NCBI GenBank assembly: GCA_031278795.1 | Contig: JAITJT010000017.1 | Location: 1 to 8,903 of the forward strand | Direction: 5' to 3' | Source of the DNA: Deltaproteobacteria bacterium | Lineage (GTDB): Bacteria > Desulfobacterota > Desulfarculia > Adiutricales > Adiutricaceae | DNA: 8,903 bases | Shown here: in pieces, positions 1 to 7,459 of the stretch | Numbering within the stretch: position 1 is the first letter of the stretch | Layout of the letters: every line of letters starts with the position of its first letter | Program-made: the position numbers and the translations under genes | The notes under the pieces: model-generated | What the model saw: only the letters and a program-made list of their open reading frames with translations | Database searches by the model: none | What the model was told of the DNA's origin: nothing

Positions 1-116
1 GCTATTTATTTGAGAGGGGTTTAAAGATGAGTGGATTATAGTTTCACGATAAATGACTATAGAGCTTTAGTCCTTGAAAGCGCTATAACGTAATTTCATG
101 TTTCATAAAAGAATAA

Positions 117-219
117 GGAGCTTGCTAAAGAGAAGCTGGCTATAAAGGAGCTGGCTATAAATAATGTGGGTAAAAATGAGTTGGGTATAAATGAAGGGGC
201 TATAGGAGTTGGATTTAAA
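117..219. repeat. Degenerate ~15-bp tandem repeat array
   Basis: Seven adjoining, imperfect units resemble GGAGCTGGCTATAAA on the plus strand. They begin near 117, 132, 147, 166, 178, 193 and 205. The second and third units are nearly identical, and the others carry substitutions and small length changes. The array stops about 12 bp past the dgt stop codon, so it lies in that gene's 3' flank. Looser echoes (AGAGCTTTAG near 61, GCGCTATAA near 80) suggest the array once reached further left. I see no reading frame that would make it coding. The remainder of 1-116 is AT-rich with only a weak 5-bp hairpin (GACTA/TAGTC, 55-72). Confidence 0.6.
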
Positions 220-231
220 GCGGTGGGATTT

Positions 232-1254
232 TTAGGACTTGATTTTTTCCGCGTAGCTAACGGCGTACCTGTCGGTCATGCCGGAGATGAAGTCGCAGAC
301 CGCCATGGCTCGGTTGTCGGCCAGGTCGCGTTGGGGAAGTTTTTCATAGAGGCTGTCGTCTTCCATTAGGGCCCGGTGGATGGTTTTTATCACTTTGGCG
401 CCCTTTTCCATTTGGGAGTTCACCTCTTGGCTTCTGTAGACCTTGTGGTACATGAAGTCCCTCAGGCTAGCCATGTCCTCCTCCATGGCCTTGGAGAAGG
501 CAAGTGTAAGTGTTGTTCCATTTATCTTGGAGCTATCCAAGAGATCCCTCATCATGGCGTCCTTGCGGCTCTCGGAGCTCTCGCCGAAGGTCTGGAGGAT
601 GTCCAGGGGTATGTCCTCCAGGGTGAGGATACCGGCCTCCATGGCGTCATCCATGTCGTGGGCCAGATAGGCGATGATGTCCGCCACCCTGACCACCATG
701 CCCTCCAGGGTGGAGGGGCCCACCGGGGCCTGGACAAAGATAGGGCCCTGGCCCTTGGAGTGTTTCACTATGCCGTCCCTCACCTCCAGGGTGAGGTTTA
801 ATCCTTTGCCGCCAGCGGATAAGGTGTCCACCACCCTGAGGCTCTGGATCTGATGGGAAAAACCTCCAGGGACAAGGGAGTTCAAGACCAGCTCGCCCAC
901 GTGCCCAAAGGGCCCGTGGCCCAGGTCGTGGCCCATGGCGCAGGCCTCGGCTAGGTCCTCGTTTAGAAAGAGTGAGCGGGCCAAGGTGCGGGCTATCTGG
1001 GAGACCTCGAGGGTATGGGTGAGCCGGGTGCGCAGGTGGTCCCCTGAGGATGTGGTGAATACTTGGGTTTTATGGGCGAGGCGGCGGAAGGCCCGGGTGT
1101 GCACTATGCGGTCGATGTCCAGCTGGTAACTTGTGCGGAAGTCCGGAGTTGGCTCGGGCTTAAGACGGCTCGAGTTTCTGGATCTGGCCGCGTAGGGCGC
1201 CAGGGTGGACTCCTCCTGGAAAAGTATCTTCTCTGAGAGGGAGCTGTATGGCAA
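232..1254 (-). CDS. dgt: dGTPase-like deoxynucleoside triphosphate triphosphohydrolase (HD domain)
   Basis: Predicted cytoplasmic enzyme that hydrolyses dNTPs to the deoxynucleoside and tripolyphosphate, and so limits the dNTP pool. The 340-residue product has the family's N-terminal block (LAPYAARSR at 18-26; HTRAFRRLAHKTQVF at 52-66). It also has a complete HD metal site: His80 (RLTHTLEV), His109-Asp110 within GHDLGHGPFGH, and Asp192 (ADIIAYLAHD). The length fits the shorter bacterial branch of the family. The start is TTG. Between an in-frame stop inside the upstream gene and the conserved N-terminus there is no ATG or GTG, so TTG is the only standard choice. No Shine-Dalgarno site precedes it, so coupling to the receiver gene ending 23 bp upstream is likely. 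The HD family and dNTPase subfamily are clear, but the preferred nucleotide cannot be read from sequence. Confidence 0.93.
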   Translation of the reverse strand: MPYSSLSEKILFQEESTLAPYAARSRNSSRLKPEPTPDFRTSYQLDIDRIVHTRAFRRLAHKTQVFTTSSGDHLRTRLTHTLEVSQIARTLARSLFLNEDLAEACAMGHDLGHGPFGHVGELVLNSLVPGGFSHQIQSLRVVDTLSAGGKGLNLTLEVRDGIVKHSKGQGPIFVQAPVGPSTLEGMVVRVADIIAYLAHDMDDAMEAGILTLEDIPLDILQTFGESSESRKDAMMRDLLDSSKINGTTLTLAFSKAMEEDMASLRDFMYHKVYRSQEVNSQMEKGAKVIKTIHRALMEDDSLYEKLPQRDLADNRAMAVCDFISGMTDRYAVSYAEKIKS

Positions 1255-1277
1255 GTTTGGGAGGGGAATATTGGTCT

Positions 1278-1634
1278 CTAAGAGAGGACGGAGGCTATCT
1301 TCTGCTTAAGCTCTGCCAGATCGAAGCTCTTCACCACATAGTGGTCGGCAGCTATGGACTTCATGTCGTCCACGAAGGTGTCGTAGGCGGAACAGAGGAT
1401 GACCGGAAGATCGTAGTACTTGTTGCGGATATCCTGGAGAAGATCTAGTCCGTTGTAGTCCACCATCTTGATGTCCAGAACCACCACGTCGGGCTTCTCG
1501 GCCTCAATTAGCTCCAAAAGGCCCTGACCGTTTTCCTTGGTGATGACCTCATAGCCGTCTTCCGCCAGTTCCTCGGAGTAGAGCATGCGGATGTGGGCCT
1601 CATCGTCCACAACGAGGATTTTGTGTTTAGCCAT
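1278..1634 (-). CDS. Single-domain response regulator (receiver only)
   Basis: A stand-alone CheY/Spo0F-like receiver of 118 residues with no output domain. The acidic pocket is Asp10-Asp11, the phosphoacceptor is Asp54 (VVLDIKM), the switch Ser is at 82 (ILCSAYD) and the conserved Lys is at 102 (VVKSFD). All catalytic positions are intact, so it should accept a phosphoryl group from a histidine kinase and act through protein contacts. No kinase gene is in the window. The ATG start is preceded by AAGGAG about 8 nt upstream (1642-1647), the clearest ribosome binding site here. It is the first gene of a probable two-gene operon with the dNTPase. The partner and output pathway are unknown. Confidence 0.93.
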   Translation of the reverse strand: MAKHKILVVDDEAHIRMLYSEELAEDGYEVITKENGQGLLELIEAEKPDVVVLDIKMVDYNGLDLLQDIRNKYYDLPVILCSAYDTFVDDMKSIAADHYVVKSFDLAELKQKIASVLS

Positions 1635-1665
1635 TGTTTATCTCCTTAAAAAAGACCTAAAGCAG

Positions 1666-1674
1666 ATTATAGCA
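1666..1674 (-). promoter_or_regulatory. Extended -10 promoter of the receiver-dgt operon
   Basis: On the minus strand this reads TGCTATAAT, a perfect -10 hexamer with the TGn extension. No convincing -35 lies 16-18 bp upstream, which fits an extended -10 promoter. Transcription would start near 1659, giving a leader of about 25 nt before the ATG at 1634, with the AAGGAG ribosome binding site inside it. The rest of the spacer to 1894 has no gene. It holds only two imperfect copies of a GCCCC-AAAA-GGCC type motif (1771-1788 and 1798-1811). Confidence 0.55.
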
Positions 1675-1894
1675 GTAATGGGAGGAAAATAGCCTCAGAA
1701 GCTTTCCTTATTCAAAGGCAAAGGTTCCTGAAGGTGGATTAAGGCGCGTTTTTAGGACAAATTTCCCCAGGCCCCCAAAAGACAGGCCGAAAAGATAGCC
1801 CCAAAAAGGCCTATATGCCACCGGGGAGGCGAATTTTTCATAAAATATAGCATAAGGGAGCCCAAAACTCAAACGTCAAGGGAGGTCTTTAGCC

Positions 1895-1926
1895 CCACCC
1901 CCCTGGGTCAAAGACCAGGGGGGTGG
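1895..1926 (-). terminator. Strong 12-bp hairpin after dus
   Basis: CCACCCCCCTGG (1895-1906) and CCAGGGGGGTGG (1915-1926) form a perfect GC-rich stem with an 8-nt loop. It starts 16 bp past the dus stop codon. The position suggests a transcription end or a 3' mRNA stabiliser. No T-tract follows on either strand, so it is not a textbook intrinsic terminator. Its exact function is inferred. Confidence 0.5.
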
Positions 1927-1942
1927 TTCTGGAAGGATAAAA

Positions 1943-3013
1943 TTATTGTGAAGTTGGAAGGCCCTCTGGGGGCGCGCCCTCCAGGCGCCCCTCCTTCTCC
2001 AGGGACCCCTCCGCCTCCGCGAAGGCCTCGGACAATATGGAGAGCTGAGTTTCAAAGTCCTCCTCGTGGTTGATCCTGTCCCTAAAGCTTGCGGCCCTGG
2101 GGAGCTCTTTGAGGTACCAGCCCAGTACCGTGCGTAAGGGGAAGACCGCCCTAACTCCCAGCTCGCTATAGAGTAGCCTGGCGTGGGTGCTGGCGTAGTT
2201 TAGCCTCTCGCGAAGCCCCACCTGGGGGTTTTTTTCCCCATTTAGAAGCTTAAGGCACTCCCTAAATATCCAAGGCCTCCCCCTAGTGGCCCTTCCCAGC
2301 ATGATGAGGGAGGCCCCGGAGCCATTCAGCCTAAAGATAGCCTCCTCGGCGCTCTTAACGTCTCCGGAGCCAATCACCGGAATCTTTAGCTCATGGGAAA
2401 GACGCGTGGTAATGGACCAGTCGGCCTCTCCGGTAAATCCTTGGCTAGCGTAGCGCGGATGGATAGTTATGGCCGCGACCCCCAGGGCCTCCAGGCCTTT
2501 AGCCAGGGTGAAGATGGTAGCCTCCTCCCAGTCCTGGGGAGGGTGGTAGCCGGGTCTGGTCTTGACCGTCAAGGGGATACTTATGGCCTTTATGACCTCC
2601 TCTGAGATCCGGAGAGCAAGATCCGGGTCCTGGAGGATGGCCGCGCCGTGACCGGATCTAATCACCTTCCTGGCCGGACAGGCGAAGTTTAGGTCAATGA
2701 GCGAGGCCCCGTGCTCCAGCTCCGCTATCCTGGCCGCCTCGGCCAGGTGCTTTGGATCCTTCCCAAAGAGCTGCACCCCGAAGGGGTGCTGTCTTTGGGG
2801 GTTCTTAAGTAGCCGCAGGGTTCCTTTCCCCCTGTAGACCAAGGCCACGGCCGAGGCCATCTCGCTGTAGGTGAGGGATGCCCCTTCGCTTTGAGCCATC
2901 CACCTGAAGGGCCAGTTGGTGACCCCGGCCATGGGGGCCAGCACGAAGGGCCCGTCCAGGCTAAGCGTTCCGATCTTTATCTGCTTTTTATTAATTGTGT
3001 GGCTCTCTTCCAT
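1943..3013 (-). CDS. dus: tRNA-dihydrouridine synthase (DusB/NifR3-like)
   Basis: FMN-dependent, NADPH-using enzyme that reduces specific uridines in the D-loop of tRNA. The 356-residue product has the family landmarks in order: APMAGVTNWPFR (26-37) at the FMN site; DLNFACPARKV (107-117) with the catalytic Cys112; Lys151 in VKTRPGY; His185 in TIHPR; GSGDV (216-220) and GRATRGRPW (240-248) for FMN phosphate binding. A C-terminal helical part follows from about 260. The tail after about 335 is Glu/Gly/Pro-rich and probably not conserved. The usual NMGCP context of the active Cys is NFACP here. The ATG is the only Met before the core. Only a weak AAGAG stands about 10 nt upstream. The target uridine cannot be assigned from sequence, although the overall form is nearest DusB. 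Confidence 0.93.
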   Translation of the reverse strand: MEESHTINKKQIKIGTLSLDGPFVLAPMAGVTNWPFRWMAQSEGASLTYSEMASAVALVYRGKGTLRLLKNPQRQHPFGVQLFGKDPKHLAEAARIAELEHGASLIDLNFACPARKVIRSGHGAAILQDPDLALRISEEVIKAISIPLTVKTRPGYHPPQDWEEATIFTLAKGLEALGVAAITIHPRYASQGFTGEADWSITTRLSHELKIPVIGSGDVKSAEEAIFRLNGSGASLIMLGRATRGRPWIFRECLKLLNGEKNPQVGLRERLNYASTHARLLYSELGVRAVFPLRTVLGWYLKELPRAASFRDRINHEEDFETQLSILSEAFAEAEGSLEKEGRLEGAPPEGLPTSQ

Positions 3014-3044
3014 GAATTGTTGGGCTCTTATAAAATGTCTCGCT

Positions 3045-3124
3045 TTAGGCTAATCCCCTTAAGTTAAATCCTTGAGCTTAACCCCTTAGGCTAAGCTCAT
3101 TAGGAAGGGCCTATCTGGTAGGCC
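3045..3124. repeat. Repeats and palindromes upstream of dus
   Basis: TTAGGCTAA occurs twice as a direct repeat (3045-3053 and 3086-3094). The second copy overlaps a perfect 8-bp inverted repeat, TGAGCTTA (3073-3080) and TAAGCTCA (3092-3099), with an 11-nt spacer. A separate hairpin, GGCCTA-5 nt-TAGGCC, lies at 3108-3124. They sit 30-110 bp upstream of the dus start, where a promoter or operator would lie. No convincing sigma-70 promoter is visible, only a poor TATAAG near 3030. None of the hairpins has a T-tract that would make it a terminator for the GH31 transcript. Confidence 0.45.
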
Positions 3125-3268
3125 ATATTTGAGCCTAAAGATAGCAAAATGCAAGGGTTTTTTGCTGATTAATTGGGCATATTTAAAGCTAAATGATGGA
3201 GGGGAATGGTGGGAGTTAGGTGATCTTGGCCTGGGTGTTGAGAGGGGTAGAAGGGTTTTTGGGGTTTT

Positions 3269-5731
3269 TTATCTAATTATTAAGATGTGTTCACTATTTA
3301 AGGATACCGGAGGGGTCTTGAAGACCAGTTTCCCGTTTCCCGTGGAGGTCCAGCCGGACTCATGGTTGTTAAGTTCACTGATGGAGGTGACCCGGTCGTA
3401 GAGCTCACCGTCCAAGGTGGCGGTGCGCACGTTTCCTATGCCCACGAACTCCAGGATGTAGGCCCTGGTGCTGTGCCCCTTGGGGAGGGTCTCCTGGTCG
3501 GACTTGATGGAGAGCTGGAGTAGGCCTTGCTCCCTGGGAAGCGGGGTGAGCGTGAGGGTGGTGATGGTTACCTGGTCGTCTTCCTCAGCGTTCATGAGGA
3601 GCTTGGTGTTGGGGTCATCTTCATACCAGAGGAAGTTGGTTTCCGTCTCGTCCGGGAACAAGATGACCGCTGGAAGGGTGTTGGGGTCCTCCGGGCGGTT
3701 CCAGGTGGGTATTATGGCTCCAGCCTTTAGAAGTATGGGGGAGAGGTGGAGGCCCTCCTGCTTGGCTGGAAGGTTCATGGTGAGGCCGCTTTCAGCCACA
3801 ATCAGCTCCTCGTCAAAGAGGGAGTACCAGCGTCCGGCTGGAAGATAAAACTCCACCCGCTCAGCGCCCGGGGAGATGCCAGCCACGATCATCATGTAAG
3901 GGCCTAGCATGGTCTCAAAGGCTGAGTTCCTGGCGGCGTTATCCTCCTGGAAGTAGTAGAGAAGGGGTGAACTTATGGGGTCTCCCCCATGGGCCACGTG
4001 GTGGGCCAGGGAGTAGTAGTAAGGCTCCAGCTTGGCCTTCTGGTAGAGCACCTGCTTGGCCCAGGGCATGGTGGTGAAGCTGTCGGGAACCATGAGGGGT
4101 AGGTTAAGGAGGGCGTTACGGGAGAACCAGGCCTCATAGAGGGACTCGGCCTGCTCCAGAGTAAGGAAGTTTAAAAGAGGGGTGACGTCGGTCGTGTAGA
4201 AATCAATGCCCGAGAGGTTAAGATGCGCCCTGGCCTGGGCCGCCACCCGGGCGAAACCTAGATTGGGGTCCACGGTGAAGAGGCCGGTTCCGAAACGGCT
4301 CATGCCGCCTAGGCCCGAGCGGGAGAGGATGAAGTAGTCAGAGGCCCCGGAGGCGAAGAAGTTCATCTGGTTTCTTAGAGCTAGCCTAATGGCCTCCATC
4401 CACTTGAGGGAGAAGCGGTTGGCCCAGGCGTAGTGGGAGTGGGACGTGGGGTCGGATATGCCTCTGTACCAGGCGAAGGGGCTATATACCTCGGGCTCGC
4501 CACCGGTTAGGTAAAATATCTCACCCCCCAAATCCACTAAATCCTGCCTAGTGAGGCTGTGCCAATAGGATGCGGCCGCCGGGTTGGTGTAGTCCAGAAG
4601 CGCTGAAGGGATGTTATTGTACTTGAGGATAAGGGGAGGGCCGTTCTCGGTGTAGCTTCTCGTGAGAAAGCCCCGTTTGGAGAGCTCCTGGAAGTGCCCG
4701 GAGGTGATGGAGACGTAGGGGGACTCGGTCACCAAGAGCTCCACTCCGGCCGCCTTGGCCTCGTTGAAGGGAAGGGAGGCGTTGGGATTACTGTAGACAA
4801 AACCAATACGCTGAAACTCCGGAAAGAGGTTCTTCATCTTGTTGAAATAATCAGTGGCCAAGGGGCCGTTGGGCGGAAGGGGGTTCTTATTCTCCAATAT
4901 CCAGGGATAGAACACCGAGCGGGGTGGGGGTGGGGTGCGCCCCACCAGGCCCATATAGGCCCTTCTCACGGACGGCAGATCCGGGCCAGTGAAGATAAAA
5001 AAGCCAATGGCCCCGCTGGGGGGAAGTGGGCCTTTTAAGGTAACTGTCCAGGGGTAGGCGGAGAAGTCCCAGAAGAGCGGTCTGGTCTCATTGATAAATA
5101 TAGCCCCGGTCTCTTTTTCCGGGCCCAGGGTGTAGCAGATGGGGGCCTGCAGACCTGAGGCGTGATCCAGCTGCTGGCGCTCCCTGTCACCTCTCATGAA
5201 GGTGGTGCCAAAGGTGTTGCCATTGGGGTCGAATACCTTCCCCAAATAGTTGATATCAGCGGCCTCGAAGCTGAAATTGGCCCCAAGACCCACTATGTGG
5301 GTGTAGTTCTCCCCGTAGAGGGTAATACCCGCTAGCCTGTTTTCCGGGTTGAAGGCTGAAAATGAGAATATGACCCTCCCGTCGTCGGCGCGCACCGTGA
5401 CCGTGGGCTCGCCGTTTAAGGTGGTCACTTGGAAGGGAGTAAAGTTTAAGCGTTCCGTGTCGATTGCGGCCGGGTCGGCCAGCATGGGGGAGACGTTGAG
5501 GGTGGCGGCTAGGGGCTTGGGTTCCTCGCTTATCTGGAAATACCAGATGCCGTCAGCTATCTTGGCCTGGGTGAGGGTGTACTCGCCGAAGGGCGCGGCG
5601 TGGGAGGCCGCCCACAGCGGCCCCGCAAAGGGGGCCGCCAGGGCCAGCGCGCCAAGGAAGAGGATAGTAAAAAGGAGTGCTCTGTAGTGGCCCGGGGCGA
5701 GGAAACCCCGGGCCCGGTGGATGATTGGCAT
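3269..5731 (-). CDS. Exported GH31-like glycosidase family protein lacking the nucleophile Asp
   Basis: The 820-residue protein resembles glycoside hydrolase family 31 (alpha-glucosidase, alpha-xylosidase, transglucosylase). A Sec signal peptide covers about 1-45: a basic start HRARGF..HYR, a long hydrophobic stretch, then LWAASHA. A beta-sandwich domain follows (about 50-250; ENYTHIVGLGANF, GKVFDPNGN), then a TIM barrel (about 270-590) and C-terminal beta domains (SPLLYYFQEDN, YLPAGRWYSLFDE). The nucleophile motif, normally like W-x-D-x-G-E-P-E, reads YLTGGEPE, so Thr409 (codon ACC, 4505-4507) replaces Asp. The acid/base region RFGTGLFTVDPN aligns without gaps and keeps Asp488. RSGLGGMSRFG is also kept. 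Activity is therefore doubtful. ATG at 5731 was chosen; an in-frame TTG at 5737 abuts the NYN stop and adds two residues. No Shine-Dalgarno site is seen, so coupling with the NYN gene is likely. Substrate unknown. Confidence 0.85.
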   Translation of the reverse strand: MPIIHRARGFLAPGHYRALLFTILFLGALALAAPFAGPLWAASHAAPFGEYTLTQAKIADGIWYFQISEEPKPLAATLNVSPMLADPAAIDTERLNFTPFQVTTLNGEPTVTVRADDGRVIFSFSAFNPENRLAGITLYGENYTHIVGLGANFSFEAADINYLGKVFDPNGNTFGTTFMRGDRERQQLDHASGLQAPICYTLGPEKETGAIFINETRPLFWDFSAYPWTVTLKGPLPPSGAIGFFIFTGPDLPSVRRAYMGLVGRTPPPPRSVFYPWILENKNPLPPNGPLATDYFNKMKNLFPEFQRIGFVYSNPNASLPFNEAKAAGVELLVTESPYVSITSGHFQELSKRGFLTRSYTENGPPLILKYNNIPSALLDYTNPAAASYWHSLTRQDLVDLGGEIFYLTGGEPEVYSPFAWYRGISDPTSHSHYAWANRFSLKWMEAIRLALRNQMNFFASGASDYFILSRSGLGGMSRFGTGLFTVDPNLGFARVAAQARAHLNLSGIDFYTTDVTPLLNFLTLEQAESLYEAWFSRNALLNLPLMVPDSFTTMPWAKQVLYQKAKLEPYYYSLAHHVAHGGDPISSPLLYYFQEDNAARNSAFETMLGPYMMIVAGISPGAERVEFYLPAGRWYSLFDEELIVAESGLTMNLPAKQEGLHLSPILLKAGAIIPTWNRPEDPNTLPAVILFPDETETNFLWYEDDPNTKLLMNAEEDDQVTITTLTLTPLPREQGLLQLSIKSDQETLPKGHSTRAYILEFVGIGNVRTATLDGELYDRVTSISELNNHESGWTSTGNGKLVFKTPPVSLNSEHILIIR

Positions 5732-5737
5732 AATCAA

Positions 5738-6379
5738 TTAGGTGTCATAATCATTGCTATGGGTGTGGGACGAATCCGTGGCCTCGGTGGGCTCCAGCTG
5801 CTCGAAGGACTGGAAGATCTCGGTAAGATCTATGATGCTGTTAGCCGAAGTCCTCAGCTCCGAGGAGAGGGTCTGGGGCACAGAGGCCACCTCGACCTTG
5901 ATTCCCTCCCTCCTAATGGTGAGCGCCAGGTGCGCGAAGTCCGCGTCGCCCGTCACCAGAACCACGATATCCGGTTTGATGCGCAGGCTTAGATCGATGG
6001 CGTCTATGGCCATGATAACATCCACGTTGGCTTTGAACCAGTTGGGCCTGGGTTGACCGTTTTTCTCGTAGACCAGGAAGCCCTGGCTCTTTAGCCAGTG
6101 GACGTAGTGCAGCTTAGACTCGCGCTTGTCCATCCACTCGTTCAAGGGCGGCGGAAGGCCCACGTAGACGACCATCTCCACAAGTTCCCGAGGAGAGTCC
6201 CCATAGTTGGTGATATAATCGCGGAATCTCAACCAATCAAAGTTTTTATTGAAGTTTTTGGAAGCGGCCCTGGTCACGTTGGCCTCATCAACAAAGACCA
6301 GCAGCCGTGATTTGTTGGGCATATTTAGTTGTTCTTTCGGGGTTTCTGAATATTTTTGGAGACTAGCCATTTTCCCCAT
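5738..6379 (-). CDS. NYN-domain (LabA/DUF88-type) putative RNase
   Basis: A 213-residue PIN-like protein of the NYN family, whose members are metal-dependent or putative ribonucleases. The acidic pocket is visible: Asp31 and Asn34 in VFVDEANV, Asp120 and Asp126 in KANVDVIMAIDAI, Asp145 and Asp147 in LVTGDADFAHL. The fold-closing stretch REGIKVEVASVP follows, and the last ~20 residues are polar and probably disordered. There is no signal peptide, so it is cytoplasmic. The start is uncertain: ATG at 6379, codon 4, or codon 20 (6322), which lies just before the conserved core; none has a good Shine-Dalgarno site. It is the first gene of the transcript from the promoter at 6447-6475, and its TAA lies 6 nt before the GH31 ATG. 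The RNA target and the reason for pairing with an exported protein are unknown. Confidence 0.85.
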   Translation of the reverse strand: MGKMASLQKYSETPKEQLNMPNKSRLLVFVDEANVTRAASKNFNKNFDWLRFRDYITNYGDSPRELVEMVVYVGLPPPLNEWMDKRESKLHYVHWLKSQGFLVYEKNGQPRPNWFKANVDVIMAIDAIDLSLRIKPDIVVLVTGDADFAHLALTIRREGIKVEVASVPQTLSSELRTSANSIIDLTEIFQSFEQLEPTEATDSSHTHSNDYDT

Positions 6380-6446
6380 GAAAAAATTTTAAAGTGAAGG
6401 TAAGGTTTATGCACAATAAGACAAGGAAAAAGATAATGAAACTCTT

Positions 6447-6475
6447 TTTATAATACGGCAATTAACTATTGTCAA
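6447..6475 (-). promoter_or_regulatory. Consensus sigma-70 promoter of the NYN-GH31 operon
   Basis: On the minus strand a perfect TTGACA (6470-6475) is followed after exactly 17 bp by TATAAA (6447-6452). The predicted start is near 6440, giving a leader of about 60 nt before the ATG at 6379. This is the best promoter in the window and suggests steady, fairly strong expression of the two-gene unit. Confidence 0.75.
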
Positions 6476-6880
6476 GGATGATAGCAATTTTATTTTACTA
6501 TAAAAATTTTATTTTAAAAAGAAAAAATTATAATTTCCAAAAGGCGCGTTAAAAAATGAATTTAAAAAAGCTGCAAGTGAAAGCGTTGTCTAGCTCACGC
6601 TAGAGCTCATGTTAAGGCCAAATCGAGTATAAGATCTGTGTTTGAATTTTTTGGCTAAGGCTTAAAAAAAAATTTTAAAGCAATTTTTTTGGAATATGCA
6701 TGTAAATTAAATAAAAGAGGCGTAGAGAGCTAAAAACCGTTACGTTTATGTTGAGATGAAAGCTTCTAAAAAAAGAGCGTAAAGGAAAATCTTTAAAAAA
6801 AGAAATCTTCAAAACTCTTGAAAACAAAGGCATTTAAAGAAGGACTTTTAAAAAGTGGCGTTATATTAAGGTCTTAACTA
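6476..6880. other. AT-rich spacer without genes
   Basis: About 400 bp of A/T-rich sequence with many A and T runs lies between the NYN promoter and the smpB stop codon. No reading frame of note is present. A small inverted repeat, TCTAG-6 nt-CTAGA, lies around 6588-6603. No clear terminator follows smpB. The only nearby symmetry, ACTTTT-T-AAAAGT (6844-6856), cannot fold into a useful hairpin. Confidence 0.6.
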
Positions 6881-7357
6881 CTAGCGGTTGTACTCCCGCA
6901 CGGTCCGCGCCATTTCCCGGCGAGTGTCTTTCTCCTTCATGGTTTGGCGCTTGTCGTGGATTTTTTTGCCCTTGGCGAGGGCAATCTCGACTTTTACTTT
7001 GCCATTTTTGAAATACATTTTCAAGGGGATAATGCTTTGCCCCTTCTCCTGGGTCTTGCCGGTCAACTTTTTTATTTCTTTGGCGTGAAGGAGAAGTTTA
7101 CGTTTCCTCAAGGGGTCGTGGTTGCCGTAGTAAGCCGATGTATATGGGCTTATGTGGGCGCCAATGAGATAGGCCTCTCCGTTTATGATCCTAGCGTAAG
7201 CGTCGAGGAGATTGGCCTTTCCCAACCTGAGGCTTTTGACCTCAGTTCCCACGAGCACCAATCCAGCCTCCAAGCGATCCCCAAGCTCGTACTGGAAAGA
7301 GGCTTTTTTGTTTACACATATGGTTTTAAAATTTTCTTTGTCAGGTGATTTGGACAT
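6881..7357 (-). CDS. smpB: SsrA (tmRNA)-binding protein SmpB
   Basis: The small basic protein that binds tmRNA and carries it into stalled ribosomes for trans-translation. The 158-residue length is normal. Conserved blocks appear in order: NKKASFQYELGDRLEAGLVLVGTEVKSLR is the entry to the OB-fold barrel (16-44); GKANLLDAYARI (46-57); AHISPY (67-72); NHDPLRKRKLLLH (79-91); PLKMYFKNGKVKVEIALAKGKK (111-132). The basic C-terminal tail, KIHDKRQTMKEKDTRRE (132-148), enters the mRNA channel. Nothing essential seems missing. No ribosome binding site is evident before the ATG. Base composition is more AT-rich than in the genes to the left. No ssrA gene is visible in the window. A terminator-like hairpin 76 bp upstream may separate it from, or attenuate, upstream transcription. 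Confidence 0.97.
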   Translation of the reverse strand: MSKSPDKENFKTICVNKKASFQYELGDRLEAGLVLVGTEVKSLRLGKANLLDAYARIINGEAYLIGAHISPYTSAYYGNHDPLRKRKLLLHAKEIKKLTGKTQEKGQSIIPLKMYFKNGKVKVEIALAKGKKIHDKRQTMKEKDTRREMARTVREYNR

Positions 7358-7432
7358 TTATGAACATTTCTTTGTTTAAAGTTGTTGAAATTAAATTTAA
7401 CGCTTGGGGCGATTAAAAGCTTTTCGTAAGTG

Positions 7433-7457
7433 AAAAAAATTCCCACAGACGGGGAAT
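7433..7457 (-). terminator. Rho-independent terminator or attenuator upstream of smpB
   Basis: On the minus strand ATTCCC (7457-7452), a 7-nt loop and GGGAAT (7444-7439) form a 6-bp stem followed at once by six further T residues. It ends 75 bp before the smpB ATG. It either ends an unknown minus-strand transcript from the spacer or acts as an attenuator in a long smpB leader. The stem is short, so strength is uncertain. Confidence 0.45.
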
Positions 7458-7459
7458 CC

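Noticed and set aside
117..219. CRISPR array
   Set aside because: The units are adjoining and degenerate with no unique spacers, and there are no cas genes.
166..369. A 67-codon plus-strand reading frame
   Set aside because: It starts inside the tandem repeat and then runs antisense through the 3' end of dgt; composition and context do not support a gene.
6944..7348. A 134-codon plus-strand reading frame
   Set aside because: It is wholly antisense to smpB, which is unmistakable on the other strand.
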